DNA from: Sphaerochaeta pleomorpha str. Grapes
GTDB taxonomy: Bacteria > Spirochaetota > Spirochaetia > Sphaerochaetales > Sphaerochaetaceae
Assembly: GCF_000236685.1 (NCBI RefSeq)
Contig: NC_016633.1
Location: forward strand, 1,984,001 to 2,048,000
Direction: 5' to 3'
DNA: 64,000 bases
Under the pieces are notes generated by a model. The model was given only the letters and a program-made list of their open reading frames with translations. It was not told the origin of the DNA and did not search any database. Shown here piece by piece: positions 53,301 through 60,543 of this stretch. Position numbers and translations under genes: made by a program. How positions within the stretch are numbered: the first letter of the stretch is position 1; the number at the start of each line of letters is the position of its first letter.

Positions 53301-53888
53301 TACAAGGGGACGGATGTCGTCATAGGAGATTTCCTCGACCTTCTGGATTTCATGGGAGGTACGGAAACCATCAAAGAAACTGAGGAACGGAACCTGGCTT
53401 TCCAAAGTTGCAAGGTGGGCAACAAGAGCCAAATCCATGGTCTCCTGGATGCTTGAGGCTGCAGTCATTGCAAAACCGGTATTACGACAAGACATTACAT
53501 CAGAATGGTCACCGAAAATGGACAGGGACTGAGCAGCGAGGGACCTGGCAGACACATGGAAAACGGTTGGGATCATCTCACCCGCAATCTTGTGCATGTT
53601 AGGAATCATCAGAAGCAAACCTTGGCTGGCAGTAAAAGTCGTAGTGAGAGCACCTGCAGCGAGAGCACCGTGTACAGCACCGGCGGCACCTGCTTCAGAT
53701 TGCATTTCCATGATCTCTACCTTTTTGCCCCACAGGTTCTCTCTGCCAGTGCTGGCCCAGGAATCTGCATATTCGCCCATCGGCGAAGAGGGGGTGATAG
53801 GATAGATTGCGGCTACTTCGCTGAACGCATAGGCAATATGCGCGGCAGCGGTGTTTCCGTCAATAGTAACCATTTTTTTGTTACCCAT
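50352..53888 (-). CDS. nifJ: Pyruvate:ferredoxin (flavodoxin) oxidoreductase
   Basis: ATG 53888 behind GGAG gives 1178 aa, the full length of single-chain enzymes. It converts pyruvate and CoA to acetyl-CoA, CO2 and reduced ferredoxin, the central oxidative step of anaerobic sugar fermentation. Visible features: the N-terminal pyruvate-binding domain (YPITPSSPMGEYAD), two 4Fe-4S motifs (CIQCNQCVQSCPH and CQGCGVCVETCPAK), the proximal cluster motif CAGCGETPYVK with ANATGCSSIY, and the thiamine-diphosphate motif GGDGWAYDIGYGG...NTGGQASKATP. Codon use is even and the gene stands alone. Confidence 0.98.
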   Translation of the reverse strand: MGNKKMVTIDGNTAAAHIAYAFSEVAAIYPITPSSPMGEYADSWASTGRENLWGKKVEIMEMQSEAGAAGAVHGALAAGALTTTFTASQGLLLMIPNMHKIAGEMIPTVFHVSARSLAAQSLSIFGDHSDVMSCRNTGFAMTAASSIQETMDLALVAHLATLESQVPFLSFFDGFRTSHEIQKVEEISYDDIRPLVNEEYILRFRERAQRPEQPKIKVAAQNEDVYFQGRETVNPYYEVVPAIVQKYMDQVATVTGRAYHLFDYVGDPNATDVVIVMGSGADTMEWASEYINKKGGKTGVLKIRLYRPFSVDHFIAALPESTKRIAVLDRTKEPGSIGEPLYLDIVTALSQAGRTGIKVIGGRFGLSSKDFTPSHAKAVYDHLSGAAFNNFTVGINDDVTNRSIPVNEQIDVSPAGVVSCMFWGLGSDGTVGANKNSIKIIGDNTDQNAQAYFAYDSKKSGGITISHLRFGKSSLDMPWLIDNADFVACHNPAYIGRYDMLGPLKKNGVFLLNSQIPSDEVFEHLTREMQEQIISKKIRFYNIDALAIAENAGLGSRINTVMQAAFFKISEILPEQEAIDLIKKYIKKTFLKKGEEIVKKNWAAVDGASDALHQVVIPAQITKSFVPKALLPSDASDFAKDIMEPIMHLKGNDIPVSKMSFDGTLPTGTAKYEKRGVAPFIPHWIAENCIQCNQCVQSCPHAAIRAKQIDPADLAGAPETFNTLKSNTKNDRGLLFKIQVYTEDCQGCGVCVETCPAKNKALELSPIAEEREKGETINSEFFEQLPYDVLDGTLETSIKGLQFKQPLFEFSGACAGCGETPYVKMVSQICGDRMIVANATGCSSIYSGTFPSIPYTTRTSDGRGPAWGNSLFEDNAEYGLGMRLAVDSNRNQLKIYINRLFALGTTAALKSAIEKSLTLWAESSDAAVQAQKEVQALLPDALAAAKTAEEKEVLGKIVELKDYFSDKTVFIIGGDGWAYDIGYGGVDHVVASGKNVNILVLDTEVYSNTGGQASKATPIAAVAKFANAGKQIGKKNMGFMCMTYGHAYVASISLGANRAHAQKALQEAIAWNGPSIVFCYAPCINHGMNMRFSQVEEKKAVDAGYWPMYRFNPAMEEGKKFAWDTKPATSSFQDFIKGEVRYTSLYKTNPEHADELFAKAEEDAKNRMSFYEKLGPLM

Positions 53889-54043
53889 TTTGACACTCCA
53901 TAAAACAATATTTGATGAGACCCATGGGGGCCACACTTTGCAAAAACTAAAATTGAACTAAGCCAATTCCAAGGAAGAATGATAAACCAATAGGCTTTCG
54001 ATTGCAACCTTGGCGGATTGGTTTTGCCCTTGATTCTTGGAAC

Positions 54044-55291
54044 CTATCCTTTTTTTTGCGCACCAAATCTACGATCCATTTGGAAATAACAAAAAACAAG
54101 AAAGAGACAAATTCCAGACATCACGCCCCAGAGAAGTGAATAGTTACCTTTTCCAAGCAACAAAGCCCCAAGACTAGGGCCCAAAGCATGCCCCAGGCCA
54201 CCAGCAGTAATGGAGACAGCATTAAACCTTGCCCTATAACGAACCGGTGCATACGCGTTGAGAAAAACATTGCCATTCGTAGCAACCAATATTTCCCCTA
54301 TGGTCCAGATAAACGTTGCGAACAACAATAGCATATAGTCGCTACATACTGCATACATCCCAAATCCAACAACATAGAACCACATGGCAAGACGCATGTT
54401 TTTCAACTGATGGCGATGATCGGTAAGCCTGGTAATCACTGGGGTAAGGGCCAAAACCGTCAAAGCATTCACTGTCATAAGATATCCAAACCGGGCAGCC
54501 CCTGTGTTTACTCCAAAGAGAGAGGAGAATTGCAAGGGAAGGGCAAAGCTGTTCTGTTCGTAGGCAAAGCAATACAGTACAAAGAAAACCAGATACCACA
54601 CAATAGCGGGTTTCTTAAGCAACTCCTTGAGAAAATGTGTTTTCACTTCCTGTTTTTCAGACTGGAAAGCCTCTACCTTAACCAGTGGAATCTGCAATAC
54701 CAGCATCAAGGTGGAGAGGGCAATCAAAAAGGCTGAACCGCCAAACAAAAGGGGCAACGAACGGGCATATAAAAACGCAGCCGCCATAGGACCAAGGGCA
54801 ACCCCGATATTCGTTCCCAGATAGAGCAGTGAAAACGCACGACCACGGTCGGCTTCGGAAGTAAAATCTGCAACCATGGTATTTGAAACCGGGGAGGTAG
54901 CTCCCCGAAAGGGGGAACAGACAAGGATCAAGGTAGGGACAAGGTTCGAATGGGAACTGCCGATTGCAAAGGAGCAGGCTAGGTAACAGACAGAAACCAT
55001 ACCCTGACAAAAGGCAAGGACACGCTTACGGGGAAACCTATCCGCTATTTCGCCACCTGCAAGCTGTCCAATTGAAGTGCAAATCAAGACAAAGGTAATG
55101 AAAAGTCCTGTTGCCTTGCTGTCCATCCCAAATTTTCCTGTCAAAATCAGAACCAGGAGAAGTTGCACAAAATCGCCAAACCGGTTGATTACCCGTATGG
55201 CAAAGAGAATATAAATATTTTTCCCGAGGCCCTTGTACAAGGAAAACCCCGCATTCAAGGGAAAGCGGGGTTCGGTTTTTGCATTAATCAT
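54044..55291 (-). CDS. MFS transporter
   Basis: A 415-aa protein with about twelve membrane helices. MFS signatures: GGEIADRFPRKRVLAFCQG after helix 2, LGTNIGVALGPMAAAFLYARS in helix 5, and ITRLTDHRHQLKN in the second half. It resembles multidrug or sugar-efflux MFS proteins; no substrate can be named. It lies 46 bp downstream of nrdJ in the same direction and may be co-transcribed. Confidence 0.88.
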   Translation of the reverse strand: MINAKTEPRFPLNAGFSLYKGLGKNIYILFAIRVINRFGDFVQLLLVLILTGKFGMDSKATGLFITFVLICTSIGQLAGGEIADRFPRKRVLAFCQGMVSVCYLACSFAIGSSHSNLVPTLILVCSPFRGATSPVSNTMVADFTSEADRGRAFSLLYLGTNIGVALGPMAAAFLYARSLPLLFGGSAFLIALSTLMLVLQIPLVKVEAFQSEKQEVKTHFLKELLKKPAIVWYLVFFVLYCFAYEQNSFALPLQFSSLFGVNTGAARFGYLMTVNALTVLALTPVITRLTDHRHQLKNMRLAMWFYVVGFGMYAVCSDYMLLLFATFIWTIGEILVATNGNVFLNAYAPVRYRARFNAVSITAGGLGHALGPSLGALLLGKGNYSLLWGVMSGICLFLVFCYFQMDRRFGAQKKG

Positions 55292-55337
55292 TCACCCAGT
55301 ATCTCCGTCGCAAGGGTAAACAAGCAAGCTCTATTGG

Positions 55338-57842
55338 TCAACACTCACTATGGCCACAGGAGAAACATTTCTTGCATCCTTCGATATTGACGAACGTCAC
55401 ATTTCCACAAATCGGGCAAATATCGGGTTTCACACTGTTCACAGAGGCAGGAAGCCCAAGATCAAGCTGCCCGGCATCCACAGGCTCATCTTCCTCGTCG
55501 GGAAGATTCGAGGCATGGGTGCTCTGGATTCCGCTTTGACCAAGATGCTGTTGCAAAACCTGTGCCACGGCATCGGCAAGGCTCATTACCCTGTTTTTTC
55601 CAAAGCCCATCGACCGTCCGCTTCCAATCCCTGCGAGTTGCGCAATGATCGATTGCGCCCGCTGTTCGGGGGTAAGAGGGGAAGGCATCCTGAGAATCAG
55701 GCTGATCAAACGACCGATACCCTCTGCATCTGCAGCGACATCGGAGCCAACCTTCGCTACATTGATAAACACCTCAAACAAATCGGAAGGATTCGGGCCA
55801 TCGCAATTGACCGTAATATAGGCAGTCCCGATCGGAGTCGCCTTACGATAGGTAGTCCCTCTGAGAACCGTAGAGCGAACCCTCGGTTTCGGCTCGGAGA
55901 AAGAAATTGCAGGGGCGACCTTCTCTATCGGCTTTTCTTCTTCTTCCTTCCTTGCAGTCAAAACCTGGGTATCCCTGGAACCATCACGATACGTAGTACC
56001 ACCCTTGCATCCCAGATCATAGAGAAGCTCATAGAGCTTCGCAGTTTGCTCAACCGTATACTCTTTGGGGGTATTGCCGGTCTTGGAAATCGAAGAATCA
56101 ACCCATTTCTGAATTGCAGCCTGTACTTTGACATGCCCTTCAGGAGCCAAATCCATGGCAGAGACAAAGTAGTCCGGGCGTTTCTGGCCAGGATGGGCCT
56201 TCACCCATTCATCATATACTTGGACCCGCTCGATATTGGAGCCCATGCGTCCGGTCCGTTCCCATTCCCAGAAATAGTACGGTTCGATACCGGTACTGGT
56301 ATTTACCATAGTCCCAGTGGTTCCCGTGGGGGCCTGGGTAAGGAGCGTAACATTGCGAAGACCCTTCTTTTTTACATCCTTGCGGATTTTTTCGGGCATC
56401 TGTTTCATGAAACCGCTCTGCAAAAGCTTATCGGCATCAAAATAGGAGAAACTTCCCTTCTCCTGTGCCAAGTCCGCGCTTTCTTTGTAAGCCTCTTCAC
56501 AAATGAACTTATAGAGTTCATCAATGAACACCAGAGAGTCTTCACTCCCATAGGCAAGTTCCATCTTTATCAACATATCGGCAAGGCCCATCGTTCCAAG
56601 ACCGATACGTCTTTCCGACTGTTGCTGCTTTCTGTTTTCCTCGAAGAAATAGGGGGTATCATCGATTACATCATCCAGGAAACGGACAGCATCCCTGACA
56701 GTCCTCCCCAGGTCCTCGAACAAAACTTTTTTATTCTCGACGAATTTACTCAGGTTAATCGAACCAAGATTGCAGACGCCCCAAGGTGGAAGCCCTTGTT
56801 CCCCGCAGGGATTAGTACTCTGGATTGAGCAGTAATACCAAGAGTTGGACATTTTGTTATACCGGTCGATAAAGAAAACCCCTGGTTCAGCTGATGCCCA
56901 GGCACTCTCGATAATCGCATTCCAGATATCCCTGGCTTTCAAGGTCTGATAGGGAATCACTTTCTTGCCTGCAGCCTTCCATGCGTTGATGTCACCGTTC
57001 CAAACCACATTGTATTCCGGATCCGTAGTATCGGGGAAACAGGTTTCCCAATCGCCATTGTTTTTCACAGCTTCCATGAAATCATCGGTAATGCCAACGC
57101 TGATATTCGCATTGGTAATCTTTCCCATCTCACGCTTACTGTTGATAAAATCAACGATATCTGGATGCCAGACATTGAGAATGAGCATCAGGGCCCCCCG
57201 ACGGGAACCACCCTGCTCGATAAGACCGGTCACGAAGCTGAAAAGCCCACCCCAGCTCACAGACCCGCTCGACCTACCGTTTACACCCTTTACGTAGCAA
57301 TGCCTTGGCCTGAGGGAGGAAATGTTCATACCAACCCCGCCACCACGACTCATGATCTCGGTCATCTGACCAAGGGAAGCAATGATTCCGCCACGGCTAT
57401 CCTTCGGGGAAGGAATCACATAGCAGTTAAAATAGGTCAAGCTCTGATCGGTGCCGGCACCGGTAAGGATTCTACCCCCGGGGACAAATTTCCAATCCTC
57501 AAGCAACCAGTTGAACTCTTTCTCCCATTTCTCCCTTTCCTCGGGTTTTTCCTGGGAGGCAATCCCCTTTGCGACACGGGAAAGCATTTGGGCTGGATCT
57601 GTTTCAAGAGGTTTGTCAACTTCGTCTTTTTTGACATTCAAGATGGTCCCATCGTCAAGTTTAACAATAATGGAATCACCTTCTCCAAGTCCGGTAACTA
57701 CGCCGATTTCTCTCTGACCGGTCTGGGTATTGCTTACAGCGACGACAATGTCACCCTCAACCAGGGTTTCTTTCTGGACGTCCTTCAAAGCATATCTGTC
57801 AAGGAAAATCTTGCGCCCCAACGGACTCAGTTCATTTTTCAT
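55338..57842 (-). CDS. nrdJ: Adenosylcobalamin-dependent ribonucleoside-diphosphate reductase (class II)
   Basis: An 834-aa class II ribonucleotide reductase, oxygen-independent and B12-dependent, starting at ATG 57842 behind GAGAGGGG. It has the catalytic-core motifs NPCGEQGLPPWGVCNLGSINLSKF (active-site region), LTQAPTGTTGTMVNTSTGIEP and the glycine-rich GGRILTGAGTDQSLTYFNCYV. C-terminally there is a zinc-ribbon (CPICGNVTFVNIEGCKKCFSCG) that holds the redox-active cysteines. The ~85-residue N-terminus carries a small beta-domain (VEGDIVVAVSNTQTGQREIG). An NrdR box and two other dyads lie in the leader, so it is probably NrdR-repressed. Confidence 0.97.
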   Translation of the reverse strand: MKNELSPLGRKIFLDRYALKDVQKETLVEGDIVVAVSNTQTGQREIGVVTGLGEGDSIIVKLDDGTILNVKKDEVDKPLETDPAQMLSRVAKGIASQEKPEEREKWEKEFNWLLEDWKFVPGGRILTGAGTDQSLTYFNCYVIPSPKDSRGGIIASLGQMTEIMSRGGGVGMNISSLRPRHCYVKGVNGRSSGSVSWGGLFSFVTGLIEQGGSRRGALMLILNVWHPDIVDFINSKREMGKITNANISVGITDDFMEAVKNNGDWETCFPDTTDPEYNVVWNGDINAWKAAGKKVIPYQTLKARDIWNAIIESAWASAEPGVFFIDRYNKMSNSWYYCSIQSTNPCGEQGLPPWGVCNLGSINLSKFVENKKVLFEDLGRTVRDAVRFLDDVIDDTPYFFEENRKQQQSERRIGLGTMGLADMLIKMELAYGSEDSLVFIDELYKFICEEAYKESADLAQEKGSFSYFDADKLLQSGFMKQMPEKIRKDVKKKGLRNVTLLTQAPTGTTGTMVNTSTGIEPYYFWEWERTGRMGSNIERVQVYDEWVKAHPGQKRPDYFVSAMDLAPEGHVKVQAAIQKWVDSSISKTGNTPKEYTVEQTAKLYELLYDLGCKGGTTYRDGSRDTQVLTARKEEEEKPIEKVAPAISFSEPKPRVRSTVLRGTTYRKATPIGTAYITVNCDGPNPSDLFEVFINVAKVGSDVAADAEGIGRLISLILRMPSPLTPEQRAQSIIAQLAGIGSGRSMGFGKNRVMSLADAVAQVLQQHLGQSGIQSTHASNLPDEEDEPVDAGQLDLGLPASVNSVKPDICPICGNVTFVNIEGCKKCFSCGHSEC

Positions 57843-57882
57843 GTAACCCCTCTCTATTTGCTATGCCTGTAATCGACATATG

Positions 57883-57918
57883 TATATCTACGTATAAGCA
57901 AGCTTATATGTAGGTATA
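57883..57918. repeat. 36-bp inverted repeat in the nrdJ leader
   Basis: TATATCTACGTATAAGC (57883-57899) and GCTTATATGTAGGTATA (57902-57918) are 17-bp arms around AA. Fifteen of 17 positions are complementary in DNA, and all 17 pair in a plus-strand RNA (two G-U). It ends 41 bp before the nrdJ start and may be an operator or RNA hairpin. Confidence 0.75.
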
Positions 57919-57961
57919 ACGATAGCATGGGTTGGTTTTCTTTGCAATACAGATTACAACA

Positions 57962-57978
57962 TTTGTAGCGCATACAAA
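57962..57978. promoter_or_regulatory. Small dyad upstream of nrdJ
   Basis: TTTGTA (57962-57967), 5-bp spacer GCGCA, TACAAA (57973-57978): a perfect 6-bp dyad adjacent to the NrdR box. The regulator is unknown. Confidence 0.4.
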
Positions 57979-57987
57979 ACTTTAACA

Positions 57988-58003
57988 ACACTATATATGG
58001 TGT
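57988..58003. promoter_or_regulatory. NrdR box
   Basis: ACACTATATATGGTGT matches the 16-bp NrdR recognition consensus (ACACWATATATWGTGT-like) with one deviation. NrdR represses ribonucleotide reductase genes in response to dATP/ATP. NrdR boxes usually come in pairs; a second one at helical spacing (around 58019-58034) is very degenerate. Confidence 0.8.
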
Positions 58004-58303
58004 TATATAGATTTAATAGCATATAGATATCAGTTAAAAAATCGCCATTTATTTACGATAAAACGGCCAGAAAAACTCTCTGTATTTCCCACCCAAATTG
58101 TTATCCGGACAAGGGGAAAGGATTTCATCGAAGAAAAACTTGAATGCAAGTTATTGTAAAATATTCTCCTTTCGAAAAGGGCAGAGCCAGCGTCTCAGCC
58201 ACAATTCTTCCCACCCCCTAGTGTGGAATTTTTTTTTCCTGCCAAGACCACGCCCTTGACAACAGGCTCCCCAAAAACAAAGAATTCCAACAGGAGTATA
58301 GCA

Positions 58304-58963
58304 ATGAAAATTCAACCTATAACCAATGTAACCCAGCTTTCACAAGTAGTAGATTCCCTTGGTTTTCTTCCCTTTTTCCCAAACTCAATCGAAGGATTCT
58401 CCTTGAAGGAAGCAACTCCCAGGGAATACTGGTTTGTCAAAGGTGTCGAAGGCCCTTGGGAATGGAAGGAACAGATTGCCAAAGAAGGAATACGAGCCTA
58501 TGCAAAGCTGTTCAACGGAAAGGCTGGTTTTGTAAGCAGTGAATGGTATCCGTATCTCGCAAACTACCGAAGAGGAGGGGACGATTTTCAGACTTGTTAT
58601 CAAAAAGGCAGAGTTGGACACAAGGAGAAATTGATTTTCGATGCATTACAGCAAAAAGGTCCCTTGTTATCCTCCGAACTAAAATACATGTTTGGAAAAT
58701 CAGGATTTGACCAGGCAGTTACGAAATTGCAGATGAAAACCTTCGTTACCAACATGGATTTCGAATACAAAACAGATCGTTTTGGAAAGAGCTATGGCTG
58801 GGGCATAGCGCTTTTTTCATTGAGTGAGGAACAATATGGGGAGGATTTTCTTGTAGGTCAAAGTGATCTGCTTCCTGATGAATCGTTTTTCATCATGCTA
58901 ACCCACTTGTCCAAACAGTTGGGCTCTGTATTCGAAAAAGAAATTGCAAGGATATTACGATAA
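58304..58963 (+). CDS. AlkZ-related protein
   Basis: ATG 58304 behind CAGGAGT gives 219 aa. The sequence fits the AlkZ-related group, relatives of the HTH-42 DNA glycosylases that unhook interstrand crosslinks: PREYWFVKGVEGPWEWKEQIA near residue 40, AYAKLFNGKAGFVSSEWYPYLANYRR, and LLSSELKYMFGKSGFDQAVTKLQMKTFV, a winged-helix segment. The catalytic QxQ/QxD motif of true AlkZ is not visible, so activity is uncertain. It is cytoplasmic and monocistronic. Confidence 0.65.
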   Translation: MKIQPITNVTQLSQVVDSLGFLPFFPNSIEGFSLKEATPREYWFVKGVEGPWEWKEQIAKEGIRAYAKLFNGKAGFVSSEWYPYLANYRRGGDDFQTCYQKGRVGHKEKLIFDALQQKGPLLSSELKYMFGKSGFDQAVTKLQMKTFVTNMDFEYKTDRFGKSYGWGIALFSLSEEQYGEDFLVGQSDLLPDESFFIMLTHLSKQLGSVFEKEIARILR

Positions 58964-58968
58964 AAGAA

Positions 58969-59000
58969 AAGAGAGACACCGGTTACGATGCCTCTCTCTT
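58969..59000. terminator. Bidirectional terminator between convergent genes
   Basis: AAGAGAG (58969-58975) pairs with CTCTCTT (58994-59000) around a long loop. AAAAGAAAA on the left supplies a T-tract for minus-strand transcripts coming from gdhA. Confidence 0.65.
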
Positions 59001-59026
59001 GATACACACCCCAACGGGGAAAACCA

Positions 59027-60364
59027 CTAATAACCCATCTGAACCATGGCATCGGCAACTTTCTTGAAGCCAGCGATATTCGCTCCCTTCGCGTAGTTGA
59101 TATAGCCATCGGACTCGGTACCCTCGGCAACACAAGCAGTATGGATGCTCACCATGATGGCATGGAGCTTCTCATCGACTTCCTCAGCAGTCCAGCTAAG
59201 GTGCATCGCATTCTGGCTCATCTCGAGCCCCGAAACGGCCACGCCACCCGCATTTGCCGCCTTGCCCGGGCCAAAGGGAATCTTATGCTCGAGCAAATAG
59301 GCAACGGCATCCGCCTGGCAACCCATATTGGAAGTCTCGACGATGTACTTGGCCCCATTGGCGACGAGTTTCTTTGCATCCTCGAGGGAAAGCTCGTTCT
59401 GGATGGCACAGGGGAAAGCCATATCTACGGGAACTTCCCAAGGCTTTTTGCCGGCGACGAACTTTGCGCCGAACCTCTTCGCATAGGGCTCGACCACATC
59501 GTTGTTAGAAGATCTCAGATAGGTCATGTAGGCCCATTTTTCCTCAGTCCCAACACCTTCTTCATCATAAATGTACCCGTCGGGCCCGCTGATGGTGACA
59601 ACCTTGGCGCCGAGCTGGGAAGCCTTCATGGCAGCCCCCCAGGCAACATTGCCGAAGCCGCTGACAGAAATCCGTTTGCCCTCCATGGTATCTCCATGGG
59701 CCTTGAGCATCTCGTTTGCGAAATACATGGTACCGAAGCCCGTAGCCTCCGGGCGCACCAGGGAACCGCCGAAACCGAGGCCCTTGCCGGTAAGAACCCC
59801 GGTATTCTCATCGCGTATCCTCTTGTACTGGCCATAGAGGAACCCGATCTCACGGGCACCGACGCCGATATCCCCGGCAGGGACATCCGTGTTCGGGCCG
59901 ATATATTTCTGCAGCTCGGTCATGAAGGACCTGCAGAAACGCATGATCTCCGCATCGCTCTTGCCACGGGGGTTGAAATCGCTTCCGCCCTTGCCGCCAC
60001 CCATGGGGAGGGTCGTGAGACTATTCTTCAAAGTCTGTTCGAACCCAAGGAATTTCAGTCCGCCGAGGGTTACGCTTGCATGGAACCGCAGGCCGCCCTT
60101 GTAGGGGCCGAGCGCATTGTTAAACTGCACACGGTATCCGCGGTTAACCTGGATGTTGCCCAAGTCGTCTTCCCAGTCGACACGGAACATAAAGGTCCTG
60201 TCCGGTTCGGTAATGCGTTCCAAGATCCTGTTCTTTTCATAGACAGGGTTGTCATTTACCATTTCTATCACACTTTCCAGTACTTCCCTGGCTGCCTGGA
60301 TGAATTCCGGCTGTGCGGGGTTCTTCCTTTCAAGTTCTGCCATCAAGGGCTCAAGCTCATACAT
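59027..60364 (-). CDS. gdhA: NADP-specific glutamate dehydrogenase
   Basis: ATG 60364, 10 bp after AAGGAG, gives 445 aa, the normal size of hexameric bacterial enzymes. It assimilates ammonia onto 2-oxoglutarate to make glutamate. Landmarks: VNRGYRVQFNNALGPYKGGLRFH, the catalytic-lysine glycine-rich loop LPMGGGKGGSDFNPRG, GPNTDVPAGDIGVGAREIGFLYG, and the nucleotide-binding fold VSGFGNVAWGAAMKA with VVTISGPDGYI. The start further upstream is rejected because it lacks homology and a ribosome site. Confidence 0.97.
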   Translation of the reverse strand: MYELEPLMAELERKNPAQPEFIQAAREVLESVIEMVNDNPVYEKNRILERITEPDRTFMFRVDWEDDLGNIQVNRGYRVQFNNALGPYKGGLRFHASVTLGGLKFLGFEQTLKNSLTTLPMGGGKGGSDFNPRGKSDAEIMRFCRSFMTELQKYIGPNTDVPAGDIGVGAREIGFLYGQYKRIRDENTGVLTGKGLGFGGSLVRPEATGFGTMYFANEMLKAHGDTMEGKRISVSGFGNVAWGAAMKASQLGAKVVTISGPDGYIYDEEGVGTEEKWAYMTYLRSSNNDVVEPYAKRFGAKFVAGKKPWEVPVDMAFPCAIQNELSLEDAKKLVANGAKYIVETSNMGCQADAVAYLLEHKIPFGPGKAANAGGVAVSGLEMSQNAMHLSWTAEEVDEKLHAIMVSIHTACVAEGTESDGYINYAKGANIAGFKKVADAMVQMGY

Positions 60365-60543
60365 ATTGTTCTGTCTCCTTTTCATCGGAAGAAAGTCATT
60401 GCTCTTTCGAAGGCAGGGTAAACCCACAACAACAATCTGTCAACTTATTTTCATTAACGAAACCGCAATATTTTTCTACAATTTTTGATGCATGTATCAA
60501 TAAATTTAAAAATTTCTGTTTTTATGCACAAAAAAACAAAAAA

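Larger units (their letters stand above)
57843..58303. other. 461-bp nrdJ control region and divergent intergenic gap
   Basis: The gap between nrdJ (minus) and the AlkZ-related gene (plus) holds three palindromes on the nrdJ side (57883-57918, 57962-57978, 57988-58003). On the minus strand a possible promoter TTGCAA-N17-TATCGT sits between the inner two. The right half (58035-58303) shows nothing recognisable apart from a CAGGAGT ribosome site before 58304. I found no cobalamin riboswitch motif. Confidence 0.6.

Noticed and set aside
51786-53456. 556-codon plus-strand open frame opposite nifJ
   Set aside because: It is antisense to a certain nifJ gene, has no recognisable domain and mirrors the codon bias of the real gene.
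55350-56828. 492-codon plus-strand open frame opposite nrdJ
   Set aside because: Shadow of nrdJ on the other strand; no family resemblance and no ribosome site.
57843-58303. Cobalamin riboswitch before the B12-dependent reductase
   Set aside because: No B12-box-like segment or matching helices were found; the leader instead contains an NrdR box and dyads.
59141-60421. 426-codon plus-strand open frame opposite gdhA
   Set aside because: Antisense shadow of the high-confidence gdhA gene.
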